From: Chlamydoabsidia padenii
Lineage: Eukaryota; Mucoromycota; Mucoromycetes; Mucorales; Cunninghamellaceae
Length of the DNA: 64,000 bases
Assembly: GCA_025330725.1 (NCBI GenBank)
Contig: JAIWND010000049.1
Span: 1-64,000 of the forward strand
Direction of reading: 5' to 3'
Below the pieces are notes generated by a model. That model did not search any database, was not told the DNA's origin, and saw nothing but the letters and a program-made list of their open reading frames with translations. Shown here one piece after another: positions 11,338 through 22,392 of the stretch. Every line of letters begins with the position of its first letter. Position 1 is the first letter of the stretch. The position numbers and the translations under genes are program-made.

Positions 11338-11340
<3 letters not shown>
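10141..11340. other. Intergenic, no gene recognised
   Basis: AT-rich, with an A17 run near 10427-10444 and G6 at 10501. A short minus-strand frame at 10604-10813 has no family resemblance. Nothing else supported. Confidence 0.4.

Positions 11341-11412
<72 letters not shown>
11341..11412 (+). repeat. Poly(A) homopolymer of about 72
   Basis: An uninterrupted A run longer than a sequence line. It could be a retrotransposed poly(A) tail, a mutational homopolymer or an assembly artefact. No retrotransposon coding sequence or clear target-site duplication was seen beside it. Confidence 0.8.
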
Positions 11413-11413
<1 letters not shown>

Positions 11414-11689
11414 AGGGGACAATGGACTCTTAAAAAGGGAAGATGTGGTTCAAACAATGTGATCAATCAACCAGATATAATTAAGAGTCTATGACACTTG
11501 TCTAAAAATGTTGTGTGGTAATATAAAGGTAATAGAGTAAAGATAAGTAATGTATGCAGCTGTAGGTTATAACCCAAGTAAAAAAGAAAAAAAAATAGTG
11601 GGGAGGGATGGGAAAAGGAGTAAAGGACCCATTGAATTTTATATGCCGACAGTAAACAGCCAATGAATAAGCTACCACGTGATATTTTG

Positions 11690-12090
11690 AAATTCCGACT
11701 TTGTGATTTATATATTACATAACAGTCTAACTTTCATCGGATGTCTTCGTGGTGTAGTTGGTTATCACGTCTGTCTAACACACAGACGGTCTGCGGTTCG
11801 AATCCGCACGAAGACATTTTTTTCTTTCAGACCCCTTCGATCGGAGTTGGGATTGTGTTTCCCTTTTTGGATGGAGGGTGTTGCGGCTATAACTGGTATG
11901 AGCTATGGCAACAAGGATAGTAAAAGTAGATTTTGTTTCATGATGGAGTAGTGAGCACCATAATCTTTTTTGGTAAGATTCAACCTTTAAGATGTACTTG
12001 AATGTACTTGCAAAAGAGAGAAAAACGAAATAAATTCTGAGAAAAGAGGTGTGATATTTATACTATCAGGATTCAGGGGTAAGGTATACT
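11690..12090 (+). repeat. Segmental duplication around tRNA-Val, copy 1
   Basis: About 50 bp upstream and 270 bp downstream of the tRNA align to 35485-36060. Shared blocks include the GTGATTTATAT-ATACATAA upstream text, GGAGTTGG, TTTCCCTTTTTGG, GTTGCGGCTATA, CTGGTATGAG, GTAGTGAGCACCA and TATTTATACTATCAG. Confidence 0.7.
11743..11816 (+). tRNA. tRNA-Val (AAC)
   Basis: A 74-nt cloverleaf with a 7-bp acceptor stem (GTCTTCG/CGAAGAC), a D arm with GTGTAGTTGGTTATCAC, anticodon loop CTAACAC reading AAC, a T arm with GGTTCGAATCC, and discriminator A. It is followed at once by a T run, a normal Pol III terminator. An identical tRNA lies at 35536-35609. No intron. Confidence 0.93.
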
Positions 12091-12332
12091 ATAGATATTA
12101 TACAGTGTTTCCACGGATACTTGGCGGATTTTTTGAAATCGATGACGGGTTTTAAAAAACCAGATGGCGGATTTTGAAAATTTGGATGTCGGTAATTTTT
12201 GAGGACTTGTCGGCAACCTATAAACAAAATAAAAAAAAAGTGGGTAAAATGTTTGTGACCATCCATCTATTTCACTGGGAGGAAGTATTTTTTTATTGCA
12301 TTTTCTTCATGGGACACATTTTTTAAGGAAGA
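12091..12332. other. Intergenic, GC/AT mixed, simple internal repeats
   Basis: Contains loosely repeated units of the form GGCGGATTTT(t/g)GAAA near 12124-12180. No gene recognised. Confidence 0.35.
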
Positions 12333-12749
12333 CAGAACTTGGGTGAAGGTCGACGAATGTCCAAAACTTACCGTTGGACCACTGATAAGGTATGGAATGG
12401 ACTGTTCTGCTTGGCTGACTTCGACTAGGGCGCCTGTCCTGGGGTCGACAAATTCCAATCCATTGTGTGGTGGCAAGATTTCAACAGCTTGTCGTTGCCT
12501 TTGCATGTGGTGGTCGAAGCGGCTAATATTGCTTTCTTTGGTGCAAAAAAAAAGATGGTCAGAACTTGGGTGAAGGTCGACGAATGTCCAAAACTTACCG
12601 TTGGACCACTGATAAGGTATGGAATGGACTGTTCTGCTTGGCTGACTTCGACTAGGGCGCCTGTCCTGGGGTCGACAAATTCCAATCCATTGTGTGGTGG
12701 CAAGATTTCAACAGCTTGTCGTTGCCTTTGCATGTGGTGGTCGAAGCGG
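12333..12749 (-). pseudogene. Tandemly duplicated exon fragment (190-bp unit, 227-bp period)
   Basis: The segments 12333-12522 and 12560-12749 appear identical. On the minus strand each encodes HHMQRQRQAVEILPPHNG, continuing through GLEFVDPRTGALVEV to LISGPT, where a GTAAGT donor begins. It therefore looks like the 3' part of a real exon copied in tandem. Upstream and downstream exons are not evident, so this is a gene fragment. I do not recognise the parent family. Confidence 0.5.
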
Positions 12750-12963
12750 TTGATATTACCATCTCCCCCTGTATGATAAACCGGCTGAAATCAATATTTG
12801 TTGGAAAGGTTAAAAAAAAACATAAATGTATGCTGGTTATATTATGATGATGAAGCATTTGCTCTTTTCTCTTTCTCTTAGGACGTACGACGACGCAAAT
12901 GGATAGGAAGAATGACTTGATGAAACAACATATACTCTGAATTCAAAAAACTGCTATCTAGTT

Positions 12964-13242
12964 ATGGACAATACAGCAATCGAAAAACATAGAACAACCA
13001 CTTGCTGACCATGGACACTGACTACTTTGCTTGTCTCACCCCTACTCTCCAGAACTGAATCCATCGAACAATTCTGGTCCAAGGTGAAATACTAGATCAA
13101 GGAAGAAGCGTTGCTGGACTCTGACACGTTATCTACAAGGATGTTGGGGGCATGCAATATGGTAACTCACAAGGACTTTCATGGATATATTCGCCATTCC
13201 ATCTCCCGCTTTGATAATTGTCTCAATGGAAATCCTATTTAG
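12964..13242 (+). pseudogene. Tc1/mariner-type transposase 3' relic
   Basis: A degenerate catalytic-domain tail: MDNTAIEKH (compare the family's MDNAPIH), then PYSPELNP, then after a one-base frame change IEQFWSKVK followed by a stop, and finally FHGYIRHSISRFDNCLNGN with TAG at 13240. The DDE_3 superfamily PYSPxLNPIExFWSxxK block is diagnostic. It is broken by at least one frameshift and one stop. Confidence 0.8.
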
Positions 13243-13906
13243 TATAGTTTAATTTATCTTTTTTTTTTAGATGATATGATTTGATTTGATATTTTTATGT
13301 TTATACCCAATAAACTTTTTTGTATCTTTGTCTTTTACGTTGTCTTTTTTTCATTAGGTAGTATGTAGTATGTAGTATGTAGTAGGTGGTAGGTGGTACG
13401 ATACCCCGACAACTGATTTGGCGACAAGTCAAATCCAAAAGCGCGACCAAATAAAAAAAAATGATTTCATCATACGCGTTTTACTCGATAAAGCCGCATC
13501 AGCCTTGATAACCTGAGATATGATGAAAGTGGAAACATCACAGACTTGGTTGGTCTATCTCGAAACGAAGATGGATTAATACGGGTGAATTTAAATTTAC
13601 TTTCTCGAAAGTTTAAATATATCTTTTAATAAACACAACCATCTTCATTGCATTTTCTTTACATGTGTTCCTACTCTTTATTCTTTTAACAAATCCAATT
13701 ATGTCCACCTCTTGCCACTGGATCATCATCAAGTCTTTTTTTGCCTCGAAATAGGCGGCGGCGTGTGAATGACGAGATGTAATTTAAACGCCGACAAAAG
13801 TGAAAAGCAAATATCGCCAAGAAACCTTTCCTCTCTTTCTTTCTTTCATTCTTCTCTCAACAAACATTACCCCCAACTCTTCTCACTCACTCACTTCTTT
13901 GAAATC
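13243..13906. other. Upstream region of the Vps27 gene; short tandem repeat
   Basis: Holds a GTAGTATGTAGTATG-type 7-bp tandem repeat at about 13361-13398 that decays into GGTAGGTGGT units. The pyrimidine-rich 13815-13900 tract just before the ATG is a typical fungal 5' leader. Confidence 0.45.
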
Positions 13907-16298
13907 ATGTCTCTTTGGTGGGGTACAAACCCTTTGGATGAATTAATAGGTAGACTTGAAAATAGTGTCTTGGCGATTAGTCGACATTCTACTCTGTCCT
14001 TTTTACTAACTTTCTCTCACTCGTTCGAATAATAGAAAAAGCCACTTCTGAATTCATTCCAGTTGGACAAGAAAACTTGGCTCTTCATTTGGAAATCAGT
14101 GACGAAATACGAAGCAAGAAGGTTAATAGCAAAGATGCCATGCGGTCTCTCAAACGAAGATTGGCTCATAAGAATCCCAATGTTGTTTTATCAACACTTA
14201 GTGTAAGTGTGTATATAATGACAAGCACTCATCTAATTCTAACTATTTTTTTTCTTCTTTTTAAACTTGAAGCTTACAGATACCTGTGTCAAAAACAGTG
14301 GTGATGCCTTTGTGCGTGAAATCGCTAGCCGGGAATTCATGGACGAACTCGTTTCCTTGTTACGTGCTCCTGTAAGTATATATATATATATATATAAGAA
14401 AGTATTCGAACTAACATTTACTTACTTGGAATGTAGGCTGGCGGTAACTTGGATGTTAAAAACAAAATATTATACGTGGTGCAAATCTGGGGATTGGCTG
14501 CCAAGGGAAAACCAAGCCTTAGCTATGTCACCGATACCTACTATCTTTTACAAGCCGAAGGATACGTATTCCCTCCCATGACTGACTCTATCGATTCTAT
14601 TATCTTGGAAACTTCTGCGGTAAGATGACCATAAAAGGAATAAGTGAAAACGCCTAATGGTATATGATGATACTAACATGTAGCTTGCTTCTTTCTTGGC
14701 AACGTAGGCTCCCGAATGGACTGACTCTGATGTATGTGAACGATGTCGTACAGCATTCACCATGACTAACAGAAAGGTAAAAACAAAAACAAGAGGAAAC
14801 GCTCAGAGCTGAAACTGAACACTTGATACTTTTTTATATGTAAATTAGCATCATTGCCGACAATGTGGTAAAACGTTTTGTCAACAATGCTCTTCCAAGA
14901 ATATGACCCTACCTCATCTTGCTATCAACGAAGAAGTTCGAGTTTGCGATGGATGTTATATCAAATTGAAACTTGCCAAGGTCGCCAAAAAGGATGCGGT
15001 GCCTTCTACTTTTGGATCATCAGCCAAACCAATACCCGCCTTCTTGCAACGATATTCGGATACAACTGAACCCACCACCAATATCTCAACAAGCCTTACC
15101 TCCAGTACAGAACATGTCTCCCAACAACCTGCAGACGATGGATTTGATGATGATTTGAAAAAAGCCATTGAACTGTCACTAAAAGAAGAAGAGGCTCGTA
15201 AAAACAACTATGGTATTGGGTATACTCCTTCTCGACAAACACAACAAGATAACTCTCCGCGCCAACAGCAGCAACAACCAACGGTAAAATAGGAAAAAAA
15301 AAAAAAAAAAAAAAAAGAAAGCGTACACGTATAACATGGAAAAAAGTGGACTAACTAATGGTTGAATAGGATACTGCGACTCAAGAGGACGATGACCCAG
15401 ATTTGGCCGCAGCTATTGCTGCCTCATTGCGTGATATGGAAATCTCAAAATCGACCAACAGCTATCAACAATTCAGACAACAAGAACAACAACAAATTGC
15501 AACCAGAAATCGTGACGAACTCTCCCCTGTCGAAAAAGAAAACATACAACTATTCTCGACTTTGATGGAACGTGTACAAGCAGCATCCGGTGATATATCA
15601 AAGGATCTTCAAATCAACAAACTATATACTCAAATTGGAACACTACAGCCCAAATTGGTTAAAAACTTGGATGAAACCAATCGGAAGCATCGTAAGTATA
15701 ATAATACTAATAATAAAAGGTAAACATGGGGAACATTAATCAATTTACTTGTTTTCCTGCAGGTATCTTTGTTGATCTACACGAAAAAATGAACAGGGCC
15801 GTCAAAGCGTATGACCAATTACTCGAACAACGTGTCTCAGGGGCACATCAACGGAATTGGGACAGGACATCTACGTACTATTCAGCAGCACTATCATCCG
15901 CGGCAACACCTACAGCACCAGGCTCATCATTGTATCCAGCTGTCCAACCTTCCTTGTCTCAGTACACCGGTACGGATTACTACCAACAACAGCCTCATGT
16001 TACAAACTCTGTGCCTGTATCAAATTACCCTCAACATCAGGCCATGCCATCTCAACCATCACAACAGCCTCAACAGCAACAATCCATCCAACCGCCATCA
16101 GGGTATGTGAACCATACACCTTCATACATACCACCAAACCAGCAACCACCTAATCAATACCAAGATGTAAATACGCCACAATACCACCCTTCTCTACCGC
16201 AACAACAACAACAAGTTTCACAACAACAACCTCTTCCTCCGCAACAACAACAACAACAACAACAACCTGTCTATGAAGCGCCTTTAATCGATCTTTAG
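13907..16298 (+). CDS. VPS27: ESCRT-0 subunit Vps27/HRS
   Basis: Eight exons (13907-13949, 14036-14202, 14273-14371, 14437-14619, 14708-14776, 14849-15283, 15370-15691, 15763-16298) encode 617 residues. An N-terminal VHS domain (about 10-150) precedes a FYVE zinc finger (about 165-235; [19 protein letters not shown]). Two ubiquitin-interacting motifs follow (near 287-303, [14 protein letters not shown], and near 340-356, [14 protein letters not shown]), then a GAT-like helical region and a Q/P-rich tail ending EAPLIDL, a clathrin-box-like motif. The family recruits ubiquitinated cargo and ESCRT-I to PI3P-rich endosomes. Domain order and length match the family. The tail holds long CAA/CAG runs. 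Intron 6 begins after the Q-rich stretch and contains an A21 run. Confidence 0.93.
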
Positions 16299-16483
16299 TA
16301 TTGTAGTTCCCCCCCCTCCCACAACCTTTTTATTATTATTAATAAACATATTGGCTTCAAGGCTTGCTTGTCCAACACTGTTTACTGTGGTGTTGATGGT
16401 TTTTTTTATATCTTCTTTATTATTATTTGCCATACACAGTATTTAAAACTACAACTATAACTACACCACTAGCCAAGGTATAC

Positions 16484-17110
16484 CTATTCCGATTTTCTTC
16501 TTTTCCCTTTCACAAGATGACGCCGGTGTTTTCGTATCGCATAACCAATAGCGTGCAAGATCCATGCCGTGCCCAAGACAATCATCACCAGCGTACCCCA
16601 TTGCACGATGGCTGCATCCTTGGTATTTCCCACCGGCACCGTCAGCAAAAGAGTGTGTGGAGCCGAGGAGAGAGGTATCCAAGTCAAATGTGGTGTTTTC
16701 GAATGGTGATGGAGTGCTGATAGTAAAGACGGCGGATGTTGGGATTGGCATGACCAACCTACTTTAGGTGACGGGACAGAGATGGACCGATGAGTTAATT
16801 GCGGATCGGCGACTTGGTATCGGAGATGGACAGGAAGATCCACCGATCGTGATGATGATGATGGCCGGATAATCATCCACGTACCTTGAGGATCGACATG
16901 TTCTAAAGGTGCTTCCAAATCGTATCCACCCTCCACGTGGAATGAGGACAAGATATCGTTTAATTGGTATCGGTCCACAAACACACTGGGGGGGAGTCGA
17001 TAAATAATGTCTAATTCGCAGACCAAGTCAGTGGTGGGTGGGCCTGTATTAGGAATGGTTGTAATGATGTGTGGATGGAGACTATGGAGGTGTGCTATTG
17101 TTGATGTCAT
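16484..17110 (-). CDS. PIG-X/Pbn1-like GPI mannosyltransferase I subunit
   Basis: A single-exon 208-residue protein. The centre has HVEGGYDLEAPLEHVDPQG and DLPVHLRYQ, matching the PIG-X/PBN1 pattern in which a beta-rich lumenal domain ends in (V/L)P(V/I)HxRY. A C-terminal hydrophobic segment (about 170-190) anchors it, followed by a basic cytosolic tail. The family stabilises PIG-M/Gpi14, which adds the first mannose to GPI in the ER. There is no clear N-terminal signal peptide. It is convergent with VPS27 and downstream of the helicase on the same strand. Confidence 0.75.
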   Translation of the reverse strand: MTSTIAHLHSLHPHIITTIPNTGPPTTDLVCELDIIYRLPPSVFVDRYQLNDILSSFHVEGGYDLEAPLEHVDPQGTWMIIRPSSSSRSVDLPVHLRYQVADPQLTHRSISVPSPKVGWSCQSQHPPSLLSALHHHSKTPHLTWIPLSSAPHTLLLTVPVGNTKDAAIVQWGTLVMIVLGTAWILHAIGYAIRKHRRHLVKGKRRKSE

Positions 17111-17111
17111 G

Positions 17112-17115
<4 letters not shown>

Positions 17116-17149
<34 letters not shown>
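17116..17149 (+). repeat. Poly(A) tract upstream of the PIG-X-like gene
   Basis: An A run of about 34 immediately upstream of the minus-strand start codon, i.e. poly(T) in the sense strand of that gene's leader. Confidence 0.7.
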
Positions 17150-17154
<5 letters not shown>

Positions 17155-17293
17155 GAGACAAATAAAATAAAATAAAAAAAGAGAGAAGAGGCGGGAATTT
17201 TATTCAAAAACCGCCATAGGGGGAAAAAGTCAGATGAATAATGGTTCTTTATTAATGCTCAATGCTATTCTAAAATGATAAAGGAGAGTAAGT

Positions 17294-19486
17294 CTAATCA
17301 AAAAACCTTGTAGAACGACCATTGTTCCGGTTGCCAAAACGATCTTTTCCACCAGATCGGGTATTGTTAAAACGGTCATCGTTATGAAATCGAGTGGTGG
17401 GAGGTCGATTGTCATAATCATTATCCTGATCATTCTCTTGACTTGATTTCACAAATCGACGATTGTTTTCAACATGATTGTCGCTGTCATCATCGTATCG
17501 AGAGTGCCGTCTCCTTTCGAAGCGACCCTGGCTTGATCTGTCATTCCTTGGTCGCCCATTGTCATGTCGCCTTGATTGTCGATCTTCATCCTGGTCGAGA
17601 TATCGGAATCGACCTTGGTTCACAACCCGATTGCTACTGTCTTGTTCATCATCATCATCATACCGTGATTGTCGTCGTCGATTATCAAACCGGGAGTTGG
17701 TCAGTCCAAGACGCTGTTTGAATTTTTGAGACAAGTAAGGGAAATCCGTATAACCCAATCCACCCAAGAATTGATTGGCCGCTTGTAATGCATAGGAGCG
17801 AGGTATACCAAGTTCAGGCATACGTTCACAATCTAAAAAAAAAAAAAACACCCTAGTTAACAACCTATTCTATCTTCATCATCGTAGTAGTAGACTTACA
17901 ATAACCAATATAGCCAGTATATAATTGTAGGATACCATCATCGTCTAGTTCCTTTAAAGCATAATCAATGGCACGTGAGTTGATAGCGCATTGGATTTCG
18001 TTCAGGGCAGGAGGGTCCGTTTCCTCGATAGGCATATCAGAGATTTGCCTGCTGATAAACCTCTTTTCAAATGGCGCCATCACAAGGATCCCTTCCCCTT
18101 GTCGACCCCCCCGGCCCGTTCGACCCAGCCGATGGATATATTGTTCTCTAGAGTGAGGAATACCTATTTGCACAACAAGATCGACATCAGGATAGTCCAC
18201 CCCTCGAGCAGACACGTCAGACGTGACCAAGATACCACCCCGAGATTTACGAAACCGACGAGAGATCCGAGTGCGATCATCCTGAGATTTTCCCGAATGC
18301 ATGTCAAAGGTTAATCGTTGAGGCATCAAGTACTTGAAGAGTTGAGCATAAATCATGGTTTGTTTTGTGGTAGGTAAAAAGATGATGACCTTTCCCGACT
18401 TGGCCGCCTTGTGATGCTCCAGCAAGTGTTGTATTATTTGTAATTGGTCTTGATAGGGCACGACCAAAGCAGATTGTTTGATATGCAAATGTGTATTGAT
18501 GTCATCATCGCCAATGGTGTCGATCATATCATAGTGAGGATTCAGAGCAAAGGCACCGAGGTGTTGACGCGGTGCGGTGGCAGAGAATAGCATGGTTTGT
18601 CGTCGCCGAGGGAGATGATCAAGGATGCTTTGCACTTGGTCTTTAAACCCCATATCGATTAATTGATCGGCTTCGTCCAGGACCAATACCTTGAGGTGTT
18701 GACAGGCTTGTTTTAAATGTGGTACAGAAGACAACATGCCGTTTAACCGCCCCGGGGTCCCCACCACAATATCGCATCGTCCTTCTGTCAGCTGTAGTGT
18801 TTGACGCTGTATAGAATCACCACCCACCAAGCAACGTACACCTAGACCATGATGATACTTGACTAATTTCTTGGCTTCCTCTGCGATTTGATTGGCCAGT
18901 TCACGAGTGGGAGAGATGACAAGGATACAAGTGCCATTGTGCCTTGATCTGTTCGCCAAGGAGGTTTCGAGTGCCGCTACTAGGAAAGCCAAGGTTTTGC
19001 CCGTTCCCGTCTTTGCCTTGACAAACATATCAGTTTCATTAGGGAGTCGTGACAGAACCGCTGATTGTACACTTGTCATGTCTTCATACTTGAATACTTT
19101 TCGCAGAGCTAGTTGGGTTGATGGGTGGAGTGTGTCAAGTTGGTCGAAACGTGTGCATGTCTTGTCGTCGTCTTGTAGCTTGTCAGGTGAGTGAGGATCC
19201 ACACTCAATTGGTCCAATGTCGTGGGTTGATAATTAGATTGACTAGTTAATGTTGCAACTGTATGCCATGACGAGGGTCGAAGCTTGATTAGAGAGCGGT
19301 CAAACTTGTTTCCTAAGGGAAAAAAAAAAAAAGTTGGTATCACATAAAGAAGTCCCTAGTTTTTTTTTCTTTCTTTCTTATTTTACCCAAACCATATTGT
19401 AGACAAGACAGCCGGGGGAATCTTTGAGAAACAACCCCAGTGTATCTTTGACGAGTAAGAGTGGCAAGGACAACTCGACTAAGCAT
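17294..19486 (-). CDS. DEAD-box RNA helicase, mitochondrial Mss116-like
   Basis: Three exons (19486-19387, 19312-17900, 17832-17294) encode 683 residues. The first 35 residues ([15 protein letters not shown]...) are basic, Ser/Thr-rich and lack acidic residues, as in a mitochondrial presequence. Helicase motifs follow in order: [30 protein letters not shown] and [10 protein letters not shown]. The C-terminal ~170 residues are rich in R, D, N and G (RRxSRYDDD repeats), a typical RNA-binding tail. The family unwinds RNA in group I/II intron splicing and mitochondrial translation. It is head-to-head with DBP9. The exact orthologue (Mss116 or another organellar DEAD-box protein) is not settled. 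Confidence 0.87.
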
Positions 19487-19655
19487 AATCAAGTTGAAAA
19501 AGAAAGGAGTGGAGAAAAAAGAAAAAAAAAATGCTTCACCTTTAATTAATTCAAATGCCGCTGCTGTGCACCGCACAAAAAGCCACTACGTCCGAGGAAA
19601 TAAATTTCTTTGTCTTTCTAATCTCTTCTTTCTTCTCTGTGTGGATCTTGAAAAC
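19487..19655. promoter_or_regulatory. Shared divergent promoter of two DEAD-box genes
   Basis: Only 169 bp separate the two start codons (19486 on minus, 19656 on plus), so both 5' leaders and promoters must lie here. The segment is AT-rich with an A10 tract near 19521 and pyrimidine-rich stretches before the plus-strand ATG. No TATA box was seen. Confidence 0.6.
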
Positions 19656-21800
19656 ATGGCCGATCAACATTTACTTGAAGAAACTGAAACCTTTGCTTCG
19701 TTTGACTTTGATCCTCGCTTAGCACGGGCCATTGCACAATTACAGTTTGTCCACCCAACTTTGGTTCAAGCAAAAGCAATCCCCTTGGCATTGGCAGGTA
19801 AAGATATTCTTGCTCGAGCAAGAACTGGCTCTGGAAAAACCGCTGCTTATACGTTACCCATCATACAAAAAATATTGGCAAACAAAGAGGCAAGTAACAA
19901 TATGGTGTTTTGATGTCACTGTATACTAACTAATCTTTTGTGTTGCTTAGTTGGAAAGTGAAGCTTCCATTAAAGCCTTGATCTTGGTACCTACTCGTGA
20001 ATTGGCTGAACAGGTCACTGCTCATATTCAACGTCTCTTGGTGTATACGAATCAACTCATCAAGGTTGTTAATTTGGCTAGTCAAGTCTCCCCTCAACTA
20101 CAAAGGTAAGCATAAGGTATTCATGGTAATAATGACTGACATGTGTACATTCTACTTTTTTTAGGCCCATGTTAGCAGAAAACCCAGATATCATTGTCAC
20201 TACTCCCAGTCGAGCTTTGGCCCATCTTCAAGCACAGGTAAACTCAAGAAATAAGTCAAATGAATACCAAAATAGTAACTGTCTTTTTTATTAAGAACAT
20301 GGACCTTAGTGAATCTTTACAAAATTTGGTGATTGACGAAGCGGATTTAGTGCTCTCTTTTGGCTATGAAGAAGATTTACGAAAGATCTTGACCTTTTTA
20401 CCCAAGATATATCAAAGCTTCCTCATGTCTGCCACTTTGACAAAGGTAAAGGTTATATATATATCCTCTTGCAATTTGACTAAATCATCATTATTTTACT
20501 AGGATATTGACGAATTGAAACAATTGGTATTACGGAAACCCGCCATTCTCAAACTGGAAGAAGAAAAGGAAACAGCCAATCAACTGACTCAATATGTGAT
20601 CAAGTAAGTCATACCAGAAAAAAAAAAAAAAAAAAGGATATAGAGTGTACTCACAATCTCTTTATATAAAGGTGCTCTGAAATGGAAAAATTCTTGTTTA
20701 CATTTGTGATGATCAAACTGCGTTTACTTCGTGGCAAGGTGATCTTCTTTGTCAATGATATCGACCGGTGTTATCGCCTCAAACTCTTCTTTGAACAATT
20801 CTCGGTCAAGGCGTGTGTGCTCAACTCGGAATTACCACTAAACTCTAGATATCACATTGTTGAAGAATTCAATCGCGGCAAATACGACTATCTGATTGCT
20901 ACCGACGAATCTCAACTCAAGGGTGAAATGGATAGCGAAGATGAACAAGAGGAAGAAGGATCTGGTGATGAAGAAGGTAACAAGCAGAACTTTTTATTCA
21001 TCGATATAGCAAGTATGCTCACCCTTTCTTTTATAGAAACAACGAAAAAGACGAAAAAGAAATCTCACATCAAACAAGATAAAGAATATGGTGTATCACG
21101 GGGTGTCGACTTCCAGGACGTATCAGCCGTCATCAACTTTGACTTTCCATTATCAGCAAAAGCATACACACATCGTATTGGACGTACGGCACGTGGTGGT
21201 AAACAAGGCATGGCATTCAGCTTTGTCGTCCCTCTCGACAGCAAAGACGACAAGCTAGATATCGCACGAAAAGTAAATCGCGACCAACTCGTACTGGATA
21301 GGGTGGAAAAGCAACAGGAAAAGGAACACCGCACGCTCAAGCCATACACATTCGAAAAGAAGAATGTGGAAGGATTCAAGTACCGTGTGCAGGATGCCAT
21401 CAAGGCCGTCAACAAGGTGGCGATCAAGGAAGCGCGGATCACGGAAATCAAGCGGGAAATCCTCAACTCTGAAAAATTAAAGACCCATTTTGAAGATAAA
21501 CCCAAGGATTTGGAATTCTTACGACACGACAAGGCTTTACAACCTGCTTTGGTCCAACACCATCTCAAGAATATTCCTTCGTATTTGATGCCCAAGGTGA
21601 ATGGACAACAACAATTGATCGATAGTGCTTCTGATTCTATAGGTCATGTTAACTTTCATAGCGACAAGAAGCGAAAGAAACACCAACATCATGGAAAGGT
21701 AAAATATATACAGGGAGTTGAACTATTGGTAACTGATCTTTATGATTCCCTTTTATAGAAACGAAAGCAGGACCCATTGAAGAAGATTCGCCGTCGTTAG
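19656..21800 (+). CDS. DBP9: Nucleolar DEAD-box RNA helicase Dbp9/DDX56
   Basis: Eight exons (19656-19889, 19951-20105, 20165-20237, 20296-20445, 20503-20603, 20672-20976, 21037-21698, 21759-21800) give 573 residues. Motifs: Q motif (FVHPTLVQ), [33 protein letters not shown] and [10 protein letters not shown]. An acidic insertion ([14 protein letters not shown]) lies between LIATDES and RGVDF, and the late motif HLKNIPSYL plus the basic RRR end are hallmarks of Dbp9/DDX56, a 60S-assembly factor. Intron 1 is only in frame if spliced from a GC donor (GCAAGT at 19890). Gene length and architecture match the family. Confidence 0.93.
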
Positions 21801-22392
21801 TTATTCGCATTTATTATTATTAGATTGATTCCACTGCATTTGTATAGTAATTTTATAATAAAACCATCATCATTTTTTTAATTAAAAGGTATTGTTGCCT
21901 ATGGTTGGTTAATTATCATATGTACTAATCTTCATTGTATCCCTTCTGTGGGTACAATGTTTCAAAATAAAACGCACGATGGTACCAAAAGTCTTTACTG
22001 TCTTTTTTTTTTTTTTAAATTTCGTAGGCCTTGTGTCAGTCATTCTGACCCAATGAACATCGACGGTTTTAATTAGTCTGATATCTGTGTTATCTTTTCT
22101 TCTTCTTTATACTCTCTCTCTCACTCTCTCATTCTCTCACCAAACACAATAAAAGAAGATATATACTGTTGATTCATTGTATGATCTCGTAACCCATTAA
22201 ATAGATAGAATAGCTATATGGGCGACCTTGTAATGCATCGCCCGGGATGAAAGAGTCGTACCATCGGGTTATGAACTTTGATTTCTTAAATAAGCTTTTT
22301 TTCACATCCCGCTTGACACTCGATTATTTTCCACGGTCCTTTCTCTTTCTTTTTTTCCCTTCCTTTTGTTTTATTTTTATAAAGTGCCTACC
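21801..22392. other. Intergenic between DBP9 and methyltransferase
   Basis: Contains likely polyadenylation-type AATAAA text near 21857 and 21966 and a CT-rich tract before the next ATG. No gene seen. Confidence 0.45.

Noticed and set aside
11300..11494. Plus-strand frame with poly-lysine
   Set aside because: It is a readout of the A72 homopolymer with no flanking coding signal.
21065..21595. Long minus-strand frame inside DBP9
   Set aside because: It lies antisense to conserved helicase motifs ([15 protein letters not shown]) and has no family resemblance; a shadow of the real gene.
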